NCBI RefSeq assembly: GCF_002105535.1
Contig: NZ_CP015848.1
Location: 186,001 to 250,000, forward strand
Reading direction: 5' to 3'
Source: Magnetospirillum sp. ME-1
Lineage (GTDB): Bacteria; Pseudomonadota; Alphaproteobacteria; Rhodospirillales; Magnetospirillaceae
DNA length: 64,000 bases
Shown here: in pieces, positions 38,980-48,515 of the stretch
Position numbering within the stretch: the stretch's first letter is position 1
Layout of the letters: every line of letters begins with the position of its first letter
Program-made: the position numbers and the translations under genes
Notes under the pieces: generated by a model
The model's database searches: none
The model's input: the letters and a program-made list of their open reading frames with translations, nothing else
Told to the model about the DNA's origin: nothing

Positions 38980-39431
38980 TTGTGACTGAAGTCAGCGAGC
39001 AGCAATTCAAGGTCATGCTGGTCGAGGATGATCCGGGCGACGCGGGCCTGGTCAAGGCCGCTTTCGCCACCAGCCGCTTCACCTGCCGCATCGAGCATAT
39101 TTCCGACGGGGTCGAGGCCATGAAGCGCCTGCGCGTGCTGGCCCAGGAGGGGCCTTCGTCGCTGCCCGACCTGATCCTTCTCGACCTCAACATGCCGCGC
39201 AAGAGCGGGCACGAGGTCCTGGCCGAGATGAAGGCCGACAACGACCTGAAGGACCTGCCGGTGGTGGTGCTGACCACTTCCGACGCCGAGCGCGACGTGG
39301 CCGCCGCCTATCACAGCGGGGCGTCGGGCTTCGTCACCAAGCCGGTGGACGTGGACGCCCTGTTCGAATCCATCCAGGGCATCCTGGAATACTGGTTCGG
39401 CCTGATGCGGCTGCCGGCCAACCGGCCTTAG
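38976..39431 (+). CDS. Single-domain response regulator (Rcp1-like)
   Basis: 151 residues, receiver only. The acidic pair is in LVEDDPGD, acceptor Asp70 in LLDLNMPRKSG, the Thr/Ser in LTTSDAE and the Lys in TKPVD. The motif and length resemble Rcp1-type regulators that pair with DLQEP-type kinases. It has no output domain, so it probably acts by protein binding or as a phosphate relay step. Translational coupling to the CHASE kinase supports the pairing. Confidence 0.93.
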   Translation: MIVTEVSEQQFKVMLVEDDPGDAGLVKAAFATSRFTCRIEHISDGVEAMKRLRVLAQEGPSSLPDLILLDLNMPRKSGHEVLAEMKADNDLKDLPVVVLTTSDAERDVAAAYHSGASGFVTKPVDVDALFESIQGILEYWFGLMRLPANRP

Positions 39432-39452
39432 GCAGCCGCCCCCTCCCCGCCC

Positions 39453-40244
39453 TCAGATCAGGAACAGGTTGTCCAGCGCCTTGAACAGGTCGTCGGCGAA
39501 GCTGGCGCCCTTGAACAGCACCGGAACGCGCTTGGGCAGCAGCTTCAGGATGTCGTCGTCCTTGTCCAGGCTGGTGATCACCGCCAGGGGGATGTTGCGG
39601 GTGGACGGCATGGCCGACAGCGCCATGGCCAGGTCGATGCCTTCCAGATCGGGCATCATGGCCGAGATGATCACCAGATCGGGCTTGGTCTCCACCACCA
39701 TGGCGAAGGCCCGAAGGGAATCGGCCATCAGCGAGACCCGGTAGCCGCATTGCTGCAACTCGCGCTCGACGAAGCGGGTCTGGGCGCCGTGGGGCATGAC
39801 GAGGAGCACCTCGACATTGCGGATCTCGATGTCGCCCAGGTCGAAGCCCAGCTTGGCCGGAAGGGCGCGCACCAGGGCGGCGGGATCGGTGTCGGCGGCC
39901 TTGCCCTGGGCCAGGCGGATCATCAGGTCGAAATAGCCGGCGAGGTCGTCCCAGATGCGCGGAGGCGTCACCTCGGGGGTGTTGGCCAGATATTCCTCCA
40001 GCCGGTGGGCCACGGTGGCCAGACGGTGCATGGCGAAATTGGCGGCCTGGCCCCGGAACTGGACGGCGGCGCGGCGGCAATCGGTCACCAGCTTGCGCAT
40101 GTCGCATCGCCCATTGCGGGCGGCATCCATCTCCACGTCCAGGGATTGCAGGGTCTCGGTCAGTTCATCGACGAATTCCAGCCGCAGCTGCTCGACGACT
40201 TCCTGGGCACTCCGGCCATGGTGGCCATTCGCAGAATCCGACAT
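39453..40244 (-). CDS. Degenerate Hpt-receiver protein
   Basis: 263 residues. Residues about 20-90 resemble an Hpt four-helix bundle, but the position of the phosphorylated His (HxxKG) is Val61 (VQFRG). Residues about 145-262 form a receiver-like fold in which the acidic pair is missing (VLLVMPHG) and the acceptor Asp is Ser194 (VIISAMMPDLEG), while Lys245 is kept (LFKGAS). Both phosphorylation sites look lost, so it is more likely a scaffold or inhibitor than a relay enzyme (inference). It converges with the Rcp1-like regulator. Confidence 0.78.
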   Translation of the reverse strand: MSDSANGHHGRSAQEVVEQLRLEFVDELTETLQSLDVEMDAARNGRCDMRKLVTDCRRAAVQFRGQAANFAMHRLATVAHRLEEYLANTPEVTPPRIWDDLAGYFDLMIRLAQGKAADTDPAALVRALPAKLGFDLGDIEIRNVEVLLVMPHGAQTRFVERELQQCGYRVSLMADSLRAFAMVVETKPDLVIISAMMPDLEGIDLAMALSAMPSTRNIPLAVITSLDKDDDILKLLPKRVPVLFKGASFADDLFKALDNLFLI

Positions 40245-40428
40245 TTATCCGAATCCGCCTTTCATTCACGGGATACCAACCCGAACACCCGGGGGGCAGT
40301 CTAGCCGAGACGGCGCGGTATGACCATGGTTTTACGGCCCGGTCATCGCCCATGGGGAGTTGCGCCGTCCGGCAAGTTGGTGGACACTCCATATCGGGCG
40401 CTTACCTTATTGCAGGATCGAGATTTCC

Positions 40429-42966
40429 GTGTCCTCCGACCAGACCATCGACCGCATCGTACAGAAGACGCTGCTCAACTGTTCTCCGTCCGCAACAATT
40501 CTCGAAGCCGCGCAGATCATGGCGGCGGCCCATTGCTCCTCCATCGTGGTGGTCGATGACGGCAAGCCGGTCGGCATCTGGACCGAGCGGGACGCCCTGG
40601 CCGTGGACCTCACCGATCCCCAGGCCTTCCAGCGCCCCATCGCCGAGGTGATGAGCGCCCCGGTCAAGACCATCCATTATCAGAGCACCATCGGCGACAC
40701 CGGCATGCGCTTCAAGCTGGAGGGCGTGCGCCATTTCGTGGTGATCGACGATGCCGGCGACGCCATGGGCATCGTCAGCCAGAGCGACGTCATCCTCGGC
40801 CACGGGGTCGAGCACTTCCTGGTGCTGCGCCCGGTGCGCTCGGCCATTTCGCGCCCCATGGTCACCATTCCCGGCGGCGCCAGCCTGACCGAGGCGGTGA
40901 ACCAGATGCACGCCGCCCGCGCCGACGCCGCCATCGTCCTGGGCGACGAGCACACGCCCCCCGGCATCATCACCGAGCGCGACGTGCTGCGCCTGATCGC
41001 CGGCGCCGGCACCATTCCCCCCACGGTGGGCGAAGTGGCCAGCCGCCCGTTGCTCACCATCGCCGAGGATGATTCCCTGCTGGCGGCGCGCGCCATGCTC
41101 GAGCAAAAGGGCATCCGCCACATCGGCATCGCCTCCGCCGCCACCGGCGCGCTGATGGGCCTCTTGTCCTTCTCGGACATCCTGGCGACCCTGCAATACG
41201 AATACGTCCACCGCCTGGACGAGGCCCTGAGGGAGCGTGACGCCGCCCTCTTACGCTCGCGCAAGGACCTGAACCTGGCCCGCAAGGTGATCGAGGCGTC
41301 GCTGGACGGCATCATGATCGTCGATGCCGCCCAGAGGATCGAGTTCGTCAATCCCGCCTTCACCCACATGACCGGCTACACCGCCGAGGAGATCATCGGC
41401 CAGAACCCCAAGGTCCTCAAATCCGGCCATCACGACGAATCGTTCTACAAGCACATGTACACGGTGCTGTCCGCCCAGGATTACTGGCAGGGCGAGATCT
41501 GGAACCGCCGCAAGAACGGCGAGATCTACCCCGAATGGCTGACCATCAACGTCATCCGCGACGATGCGGGCGAGATCACCCAGTATGCCGCCATCTTCAG
41601 CGACATCACCGAGCGCAAGAAGACCGAGGAGCGGATCAAGAACCTCGCCTATTTCGACGTGCTGACCGGCCTGCCCAACCGCCGGCTGTTCACCGACCGC
41701 CTGCAGATCGCCATCGCCAACGCCCATCGCCACGGCCATCAGCTGGCGATCATGTTCCTGGACCTCGACCTGTTCAAACGCATCAACGATTCGCTGGGCC
41801 ACGGCGTGGGCGATCAGGTGCTGGTGGAGACGGCGGCGCGCATCAGCCATTGCGTCCGCGAAGGCGACACCGTGGCGCGCCTGGGCGGCGACGAATTCAC
41901 CGTTCTGCTGCCCGAACTGGACCATCTGGAGGATGCCGCCAAGCTGGCCGAGCGGGTGATCGCCCACGTCAAGCAGCCCTTCATCGTCGACGAGCACGAG
42001 CTTTACGTCACCACCTCCATCGGCATCGCCGTCTACCCCGAGGACGGCGCCACCGTCGAGGTGCTGATCAAGAACGCCGACACCGCCATGTACCGGGCCA
42101 AGGATCTGGGCCGCAACAGCTACCAGCTCTACACGGCGGCCATGAACGCCCGCTCGTTCGAGCGCCTGACCATGGAATCGGCGCTGCGCCACGCCCTGGT
42201 GCGCGACGAGTTCCGCCTGGTCTATCAGGTCAAGGTGGATTCCGAGGACGGCCGCATGTCCGGCGTCGAGGCGCTGGTCCGCTGGCACCACCCCGAGATG
42301 GGCCTGGTGTCGCCGGTGGACTTCATCCCCCTGGCCGAGGCCATGGGGGTGATCTCGGATATCGGCGAATGGGTGCTGCGCACCGCATGCCGCCAGTGCA
42401 AGCACTGGATGGATCTGGGCCTGCCGCCGGTCCGCATCGCCGTCAACGTCTCGGCCCAGCAATTCGTCGAGACCGACGTGCCCGAGGTGGTGGCCCGCGC
42501 GCTCGCCGAAACCGGCCTGCCGCCCCAGTATCTGGAGCTGGAGCTGACCGAGACGGTGCTGATGCAGCGGGTCGACGAGGTGGTCAGCGTCCTGAAGTCG
42601 CTGCGCGCCATGGGCGTGCGCATCTCCATCGACGATTTCGGCACCGGCTATTCCAGCCTGTCCTACCTGAAGCGCATGCCCATCGACGCGCTCAAGGTGG
42701 ACCGCTCGTTCGTCAACGACATCTTCGACGACAATTCCAAGGTCACCGAGGACGGGGCCGAGATCGTCTCGACCATCATCAATCTGGCCCACAACCTGAA
42801 GCTCAAGGCCATCGCCGAGGGCGTCGAAACCCCGGAACAGGCCGAGTTCCTGCGCTCGAAGGGCTGTGACGAGGTCCAGGGCTACCTGATCAGCCGCCCG
42901 GTCTCGGGCGAGGACCTCATCAGCCTGTTCGACCGCAACCTGCTGCCCCAATCCAAGGATTGCTGA
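40429..42966 (+). CDS. CBS-CBS-PAS-GGDEF-EAL c-di-GMP protein
   Basis: 845 residues: two CBS pairs (about 5-125 and 130-260), a PAS domain (about 285-405, ending ITERKKTEE), a GGDEF domain with intact GGDEF near 486 plus RxxD (REGD) inhibition site, and an EAL domain (about 585-840) with intact EALVRW, ELTETVLM, DDFGTGYSSLSYL and KVDRSFV. Both catalytic motifs appear active, so this may be bifunctional. CBS pairs usually bind adenine nucleotides, which would link c-di-GMP to energy state. The start is GTG 40429, after AGGATCGAG. Confidence 0.94.
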   Translation: MSSDQTIDRIVQKTLLNCSPSATILEAAQIMAAAHCSSIVVVDDGKPVGIWTERDALAVDLTDPQAFQRPIAEVMSAPVKTIHYQSTIGDTGMRFKLEGVRHFVVIDDAGDAMGIVSQSDVILGHGVEHFLVLRPVRSAISRPMVTIPGGASLTEAVNQMHAARADAAIVLGDEHTPPGIITERDVLRLIAGAGTIPPTVGEVASRPLLTIAEDDSLLAARAMLEQKGIRHIGIASAATGALMGLLSFSDILATLQYEYVHRLDEALRERDAALLRSRKDLNLARKVIEASLDGIMIVDAAQRIEFVNPAFTHMTGYTAEEIIGQNPKVLKSGHHDESFYKHMYTVLSAQDYWQGEIWNRRKNGEIYPEWLTINVIRDDAGEITQYAAIFSDITERKKTEERIKNLAYFDVLTGLPNRRLFTDRLQIAIANAHRHGHQLAIMFLDLDLFKRINDSLGHGVGDQVLVETAARISHCVREGDTVARLGGDEFTVLLPELDHLEDAAKLAERVIAHVKQPFIVDEHELYVTTSIGIAVYPEDGATVEVLIKNADTAMYRAKDLGRNSYQLYTAAMNARSFERLTMESALRHALVRDEFRLVYQVKVDSEDGRMSGVEALVRWHHPEMGLVSPVDFIPLAEAMGVISDIGEWVLRTACRQCKHWMDLGLPPVRIAVNVSAQQFVETDVPEVVARALAETGLPPQYLELELTETVLMQRVDEVVSVLKSLRAMGVRISIDDFGTGYSSLSYLKRMPIDALKVDRSFVNDIFDDNSKVTEDGAEIVSTIINLAHNLKLKAIAEGVETPEQAEFLRSKGCDEVQGYLISRPVSGEDLISLFDRNLLPQSKDC

Positions 42967-43038
42967 CGGCGGGCAGGTGACGGAACGCCGGATGCCCCTA
43001 TATAGTCGGGGCGTTCCTTCTGTCTTGAGCGGGCTTTC

Positions 43039-44442
43039 ATGACCATGGTTCTCAGATCCCTTGCCGCCGCCCTGGTGATTTTCGCCGCCGCCCCAGCGGC
43101 CCAGGCCCAGACCCAAGTGGTCCCCACCTCGCGCGAGCAGGTGAAGCTGACCTTCGCGCCGGTGGCCCGTCAGGTGGCGCCCGCCGTGGTCAACATCTAT
43201 ACCAAGCGCGTGGTGCGCGCCGCCGCCTCGCCGCTGCTGGCCGACCCGTTCTTCCGCCGCTTCTTCGGCGACGTGCCGGGCATGGCCCAGGAGCGGGTGC
43301 AGCGATCCCTCGGCTCGGGCGTGATGATCGCCGCCGACGGCACCGTGGTCACCAACCACCACGTCATCAAGGACGCCGACGAGGTCACCGTGGTGCTGTC
43401 CGACCGCCGCGAATTCGAGGCCCGCATCGTCGGCTCCGACGACCGCACCGATCTGGCGGTCTTGAAGATCGACGGCGGCAGGGAAAGCTTCCCCACCCTG
43501 GTCCTGGGCGATTCCGACGCCATCGAGGTGGGCGACGTGGTGCTGGCCATCGGCAATCCCTTCGGCGTCGGCCAGACCGTGACCCAAGGCATCGTCTCGG
43601 CCCTGGCGCGCACCAATGTGGGCGTCTCGGACGTCCAGAGCTTCATCCAGACCGACGCCGCCATCAATCCCGGCAATTCCGGCGGCGCCCTGGTGGACCT
43701 GCAGGGCCGCCTGATCGGCATCAACACCGCCATCTATTCCAAGGACGGCGGCTCCAACGGCATCGGCTTCGCCATTCCCACCGCCCTGGTGCGTCAGGTG
43801 GCCGCCTCCATCGCCAAGGGCGGCAAGGTGGTGCGGCCCTGGCTGGGAGCGTCGGGGCAGGCGGTGACCGCCGATCTGGCCCAGGCCCTGAAGCTGGCGC
43901 GCCCCATCGGCGTGCTGATCAACCATATCCACGGCGATTCGCCGGCCGCCCGCGCCGGCCTGATGGACGGCGACGTCATCGTGGCGGTGGAAGGCCGCGA
44001 GGTGGACGACCCCGAAGGCATGCGCTTCCGCCTCGCCACCCTGCCCATCGGCAGCGACGCGCGCCTTACCGTGCTGCGGGCCGGGGCGGAGAAGACCGTC
44101 AACGTCCGGCTGGTGGCGCCGCCTGAGAACCCGCCGCGCGACAAGACCGAGATTTCAGGCCGCAATCCCTTCGCCGGCGCCACCCTGGTCAACCTCAACC
44201 CGGCTTTGGCAGAGGAAATCGGCATCAATTCCGGCCTGACCGGCGTGATGATCTTCGCCATCAAGCGGGGCTCGGTGGCCGGCCGCCTGGGGCTGCAGCC
44301 CGGCGACATGCTCCTGAAGGTCAACGAGCGCCCCGTGGCCACCGTCGCCGACGCCCGCAAGCTGCTGAGCGTCGAATCGCCCCGCTGGGCCATCACCATC
44401 AAGCGCAACGGCGAGGTGATGAGCCTGGTCCTCGGCGGATGA
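43039..44442 (+). CDS. HtrA/Deg-family periplasmic serine protease with two PDZ domains
   Basis: 467 residues. Signal peptide 1-23 (ending AAQA). The trypsin-like domain has the triad His108 (VTNHHVI), Asp138 (DRTDLAVL) and Ser214 (NPGNSGGAL). Two PDZ domains follow (about 250-340 and 375-465; GVLINHIHGDSPAARAGL and the later GVMIFAIKRGSVAGRLGLQPGD). It handles misfolded periplasmic proteins. It is distinct from the second protease at 54821. The rarA gene starts inside its stop codon (ATGA). Confidence 0.93.
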   Translation: MTMVLRSLAAALVIFAAAPAAQAQTQVVPTSREQVKLTFAPVARQVAPAVVNIYTKRVVRAAASPLLADPFFRRFFGDVPGMAQERVQRSLGSGVMIAADGTVVTNHHVIKDADEVTVVLSDRREFEARIVGSDDRTDLAVLKIDGGRESFPTLVLGDSDAIEVGDVVLAIGNPFGVGQTVTQGIVSALARTNVGVSDVQSFIQTDAAINPGNSGGALVDLQGRLIGINTAIYSKDGGSNGIGFAIPTALVRQVAASIAKGGKVVRPWLGASGQAVTADLAQALKLARPIGVLINHIHGDSPAARAGLMDGDVIVAVEGREVDDPEGMRFRLATLPIGSDARLTVLRAGAEKTVNVRLVAPPENPPRDKTEISGRNPFAGATLVNLNPALAEEIGINSGLTGVMIFAIKRGSVAGRLGLQPGDMLLKVNERPVATVADARKLLSVESPRWAITIKRNGEVMSLVLGG

Positions 44443-45743
44443 CCTCGCTGTTCGACAATCCGGCGGCCCCGGCGTCTGGAGATCGGCCCCTGGCCGAGCA
44501 ATTGCGCCCGGCCAACCTGGAGGAAGTGGTGGGCCAGGGCCATCTGCTGGCCCCCGCCGCGCCGCTCGGCCGCATGCTGGCGGCGGGACGCCTGGCCTCG
44601 GTGATCCTGTGGGGGCCGCCGGGCTGCGGCAAGACCACCATCGCCCGGCTGCTGGCCGAACGGGTCGGGTTGTATTTCGAGCCCCTGTCCGCCGTATTCT
44701 CCGGCGTCGCCGACCTGCGCAAGGTGTTCGACGCGGCGGAAAAGCGAAAACAGACCGGTCGGTCGACCTTGCTGTTCGTGGACGAGATCCACCGCTTCAA
44801 CCGGGCGCAGCAGGACGGCTTCCTGCCGTTCGTGGAGAACGGCACGGTGGTGCTGGTGGGCGCCACCACCGAGAACCCTTCCTTCGAACTGAACGGCGCG
44901 CTGCTGTCGCGCTGTCAGGTGCTGGTGCTGCACCGTCTGGACGACGCGGCGCTGGACCTGCTGCTGGAGCGCGCCGAAGGCGTGCTGGGCCGGCCTTTGC
45001 CGCTGGATGCGGATGCGCGAGCCGCCCTGCGCGCCATGGCCGACGGCGACGGCCGCTACCTGCTCAATCTGGCCGAGGATCTGGCGGCGCTGCCGCCCGA
45101 ACCCATCCTTGATCCGGCGGGGCTGGCGCAAGCGGTGCAGCGCCGCGCCCCGGCCTACGACAAGGACCGCGAGGGCCATTACAACCTGATCAGCGCGCTG
45201 CACAAGTCCCTGCGCGGCTCGGACACCGACGCGGCGCTCTACTGGATGGCCCGCATGCTGGAAGGGGGCGAGGACCCGCTGTTCATCGCCCGGCGCCTGA
45301 CCCGCTTCGCGGTGGAGGATATCGGGCTGGCCGACCCGGGCGCCGTCACCCAGGCCATCGCCGCCTGGGACGTCTTCGAGCGTCTGGGCAGCCCCGAGGG
45401 CGAGTTGGCCCTGGCCCAGCTGGTGATCTATCTGGGCACGGCGCCCAAGTCCAACGCCGCCTACATGGCCTACAAGGCGGCCAGGAAGGCGGCCAAGACC
45501 ACCGGCTCGCTGATGCCGCCCGCCCACATCCTCAACGCGCCGACCAGGATGATGAAGGACCTGGGCTATTCCAAGGGCTACCAGTACGACCACGACGACC
45601 CGGACGGCTTCTCGGGCCAGAACTACTTCCCCGACGGCATGGAACGCACGCGGTTCTACCGGCCGGTGGAACGCGGCTTCGAGCGCGAGATCAGGAAACG
45701 GCTGGACTACTGGGATAAGCTGCGCATGAAAAAGGGGGGCTGA
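44439..45743 (+). CDS. rarA: Replication-associated recombination protein RarA (MgsA)
   Basis: 434 residues, full length for the family. AAA+ domain with Walker A GPPGCGKTT, Walker B LLFVDEIHRFN and sensor GATTENPSFELNGALLSR, followed by the RarA C-terminal tetramerisation/MgsA domain (IYLGTAPKSNAAY, YSKGYQYDHDD, QNYFPDGM). RarA acts at stalled replication forks. It overlaps the protease gene by four bases, so the two are translated together although functionally unrelated. Confidence 0.96.
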   Translation: MTSLFDNPAAPASGDRPLAEQLRPANLEEVVGQGHLLAPAAPLGRMLAAGRLASVILWGPPGCGKTTIARLLAERVGLYFEPLSAVFSGVADLRKVFDAAEKRKQTGRSTLLFVDEIHRFNRAQQDGFLPFVENGTVVLVGATTENPSFELNGALLSRCQVLVLHRLDDAALDLLLERAEGVLGRPLPLDADARAALRAMADGDGRYLLNLAEDLAALPPEPILDPAGLAQAVQRRAPAYDKDREGHYNLISALHKSLRGSDTDAALYWMARMLEGGEDPLFIARRLTRFAVEDIGLADPGAVTQAIAAWDVFERLGSPEGELALAQLVIYLGTAPKSNAAYMAYKAARKAAKTTGSLMPPAHILNAPTRMMKDLGYSKGYQYDHDDPDGFSGQNYFPDGMERTRFYRPVERGFEREIRKRLDYWDKLRMKKGG

Positions 45744-45779
45744 CGCCCCCCTTCACAATGTCGGCCTACCGGAAAGCAC

Positions 45780-47222
45780 CTAGCATTCCATGGGCTTGTT
45801 GCGGGTGCGCAGGAACTGGAAGAACTCGACGCCTTCGCGCAGGCGGCGCTTCATCATGTCCCAGTCGTGCAGCATCTCCCAGACGATCTCGCCGATCTTG
45901 GCGGGGCGGAAGTAGAAGGCCTTGTAGAAGTCGGCCACGCCCTTGAAGATGTCCTCGCTGGTGAGGTCGGGGTAGGACAGCGCCGCCACCTGGTAGCCGC
46001 CGCCGCCGGTCTCCTTCATCAGCAGGTCCTTGTCCTTCTTGAACCAGCCGTTGGCGATGGCCTGCTCGTACAGCTCGGTGCCGGGATAGGGCGCGGCCAT
46101 GGAGACCTGCAGGGTGCGGGGATTGACCTCCTTGGCGAATTCCAGGGTCTGCCGGATGGTTTCCTTGGTCTCGCCCGGCAGGCCCAGGATGAAGGTGCCG
46201 TGGAGCACGATGCCCAGTTCGTGGCAATCCTTGGAGAAGCGCTTGATGATGTCGATGCGCAGGCCCTTCCTGATGTTGTTCAGGATTTCCTGCACGCCCG
46301 ATTCATAGCCGACCACCAGCACCCGCAGGCCGTTGGCCTTGAGCACCTCGAGGGTTTTGCGCGGAATGTTGGCCTTGGCGTTGCACGACCACGGCACGCC
46401 CAGATGGCCGATGCCGCGCGCGATCTCTTCCACCCGCTCCAGATCGTCGGTGAAGGTGTCGTCGTCGAAGAAGAATTCCTTCACCTCGGGGAACATCTGG
46501 CGGGCCAGCTTCACTTCCTCGATGACGCTCTTGGCACTGCGCGCCCGGTAGACGCGGCCGCCGATGGTCTGCGGCCACAGGCAGAAGCTGCACTTCGACT
46601 TGCAGCCGCGCCCGGTATAGAACGCCATGTAGGGGTGGCGGATATAGCCGATGAAGTAATCCTCGGGGTTGAGGTCGCGGCGGTATACCGGCCCCACATA
46701 GGGCAGGGCGTCCATGTCGTGGATCAGCGCCCGGTCCTTGGTATGGGCCGGCTTGCCGTCGGGGCCGCGGAAGGTCAGGCCGTCGATCTCGGCGAAGGGC
46801 TTGCCCTCGGCCACCTCGACCAGGGTGTAGTCGAATTCGTGCCGGGCCACGAAGTCCACCGCCTCGGAGGCCATCAGGGCTTCCTCGGGCACCGTCGCCA
46901 CGTGGGCTCCGACCATGCCGACCATGATGTTGGGGTTGGCGGCCTTGAACGCCTCGGCCACCTTGCACTCGGAGGCGTAGGTGGCGGCGCTGGCGTAGAT
47001 CACCAGCAGCTCGTAATCCTTGGCCAGCTTCAGGCAGTCGTCCAGGGTCTTGCCCGAGGCCGGGGCGTCCACCAGCTTGGAGCCGGGGATCATGGCCGCC
47101 GGCTGGGCCAGCCAGGTGGGATACCAGTTGGACTTGATCTCGCGCTTCGCCTGGAAACGGGCACCGGCGCCGCCATCGTAACCTTCGAAGGAGGGCGGAT
47201 TGAGGAAAAGAGACTTCTTCAT
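45780..47222 (-). CDS. hpnJ: Hopanoid biosynthesis radical SAM protein HpnJ
   Basis: 480 residues. An N-terminal B12-binding-like region precedes the radical SAM cluster CxxxCxxC at Cys207, 211 and 214 (GRGCKSKCSFCLW). The motif FFFDDDTFTDD and C-terminal features follow the HpnJ subfamily. HpnJ makes bacteriohopanetetrol cyclitol ether from BHT, modifying the hopanoid side chain. It lies directly after hpnI with a 3-base gap, so the two are probably cotranscribed. Confidence 0.9.
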   Translation of the reverse strand: MKKSLFLNPPSFEGYDGGAGARFQAKREIKSNWYPTWLAQPAAMIPGSKLVDAPASGKTLDDCLKLAKDYELLVIYASAATYASECKVAEAFKAANPNIMVGMVGAHVATVPEEALMASEAVDFVARHEFDYTLVEVAEGKPFAEIDGLTFRGPDGKPAHTKDRALIHDMDALPYVGPVYRRDLNPEDYFIGYIRHPYMAFYTGRGCKSKCSFCLWPQTIGGRVYRARSAKSVIEEVKLARQMFPEVKEFFFDDDTFTDDLERVEEIARGIGHLGVPWSCNAKANIPRKTLEVLKANGLRVLVVGYESGVQEILNNIRKGLRIDIIKRFSKDCHELGIVLHGTFILGLPGETKETIRQTLEFAKEVNPRTLQVSMAAPYPGTELYEQAIANGWFKKDKDLLMKETGGGGYQVAALSYPDLTSEDIFKGVADFYKAFYFRPAKIGEIVWEMLHDWDMMKRRLREGVEFFQFLRTRNKPMEC

Positions 47223-47225
47223 GTC

Positions 47226-48374
47226 TTAAGAGCCTTCAACCTGATCAAGTGTGCCGTCGGCACGGACGGCGAATCGCCGGCCACGCCATACCACAGTCCG
47301 TCCGCTACATGCGACAACATAGACGACGAACGACAGAATTTCCCTCAGAGCCAGCAGGCCGAGACCGCTGCGGCCAAGCCCCAGGGCCCGTTCCTCGACC
47401 CGCACCGCCCACAGCCGGCTCAAACCCGCCAGCCCCAGCGCCGCCAGGGACGGAAGCCACGCCCACCCCGCCAGCACCGCCAGCAGGGCCAGCGCCACCG
47501 GCTGGGTGATCACCGACGCCATGTAGGAAGCCCGGTCCACCGCCGCAATGGTCCGGCCCCAACGAATCTCGTGATCGAGCAAAGTTTTCACATCGGGCTC
47601 GTGCACGGTGATGTCCACCGGCCGGGCGGCCAGGGCGATTTCCAGGCCCTGGTCGCGGGCCATCTTGCCCAGCACCCAGTCGTCGGCCAGCACGTGGGAC
47701 AGGGCGGAAAGCCCGCCCCCCTTCTCCAGCACGTCGCGGCGCACCGCCATGGTGGCGCCGAAACAGCCGTCCTTGCGGCCGATGGCGCGGGCCAGCACCG
47801 CGCCCGGCAGAAAACCGTGATTGATGCCCATGGCGCCCAAGGCGCTCCACAGGCCGGGCACCGGGCGGCCGACGTAAAGGCAGGTCACCACGCCGATTTT
47901 GGGATCGGCGAAGGGCGCCGCCAGATCGTCCAGGTAATGGGGACCGACCCGGATGTCGCTGTCGGCGATGGCGATCAGGTCGTGACGGACCCGGGGCCAC
48001 ATGTTCAGCAGGTTGCCGACCTTGAGGTTGAGGCCGTGACGGGTAGCGTCGGCCACCGCCTCGATTTCCACGCCGGGCAGGTCGCGGGGCAGGCCGTCCA
48101 CCACCGCCAGCGCCGGATCGGCGGGATCGGCCACCCCGAACACCATCTGGAATTGGGGATAGTCCTGGCGCAGGCAGGAGTCCAGATTCTCGGCCATGCC
48201 GGGCTCGGCCCCGCACAGGGGCTTCATCACCGAGATGGGCGGCCGCATGGCGGCGGCGGGCTTGGGCGCCCGCTGGAAGCGGCGGACCAGCAGGGCCGAG
48301 GCCACCTGGAACAGGCAGCCGGCCACGGTCAGCGCGATCAGGGCCAAAGACAGCCCCTGCCAAACGCTAATCAC
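47226..48374 (-). CDS. hpnI: Hopanoid biosynthesis glycosyltransferase HpnI
   Basis: About 382 residues. A hydrophobic N-terminus leads to a family-2 (ceramide glucosyltransferase-like) domain with ISVMKPLCGAEPGMAENLDS, the DxD-type IAIADSDIRVGPHYL, LADDWVLGKMARDQGL and HEIRWGRT. C-terminal membrane helices follow. HpnI adds N-acetylglucosamine to bacteriohopanetetrol. GTG 48374 is preferred because GGAAGGGGGG lies just before it; an ATG at 48389 is possible but abuts the dispersed repeat. Confidence 0.87.
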   Translation of the reverse strand: MISVWQGLSLALIALTVAGCLFQVASALLVRRFQRAPKPAAAMRPPISVMKPLCGAEPGMAENLDSCLRQDYPQFQMVFGVADPADPALAVVDGLPRDLPGVEIEAVADATRHGLNLKVGNLLNMWPRVRHDLIAIADSDIRVGPHYLDDLAAPFADPKIGVVTCLYVGRPVPGLWSALGAMGINHGFLPGAVLARAIGRKDGCFGATMAVRRDVLEKGGGLSALSHVLADDWVLGKMARDQGLEIALAARPVDITVHEPDVKTLLDHEIRWGRTIAAVDRASYMASVITQPVALALLAVLAGWAWLPSLAALGLAGLSRLWAVRVEERALGLGRSGLGLLALREILSFVVYVVACSGRTVVWRGRRFAVRADGTLDQVEGS

Positions 48375-48389
48375 ACGCCCCCCTTCCAT

Positions 48390-48493
48390 GTCATCCCGAG
48401 CGCAGGCGAGGGATCTCGTCCTGGCATGCCGGAACCAAACCGGAAACAGCCGAACACGCGGAGATCCCTCCTCCCGACGGTCGTCGGGATGAC
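48390..48493. repeat. Dispersed palindromic intergenic repeat, copy 2
   Basis: About 104 bases between hpnI and hpnM. The ends are GTCATCCCGAGCGCAGGCGA and GGTCGTCGGGATGAC; inner arms GGATCTCGTC and GGAGATCCCTCC resemble the copies at 16856 and 56395. It sits immediately upstream of the hpnI start. Confidence 0.85.
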
Positions 48494-48515
48494 AGCCAGG
48501 CGACAGATCATGGAG

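Noticed and set aside
41251-43932. Long minus-strand open frame opposite the GGDEF-EAL and protease genes
   Set aside because: Shadow of two well-supported genes; no domain motif and His/Gly/Val-rich composition.
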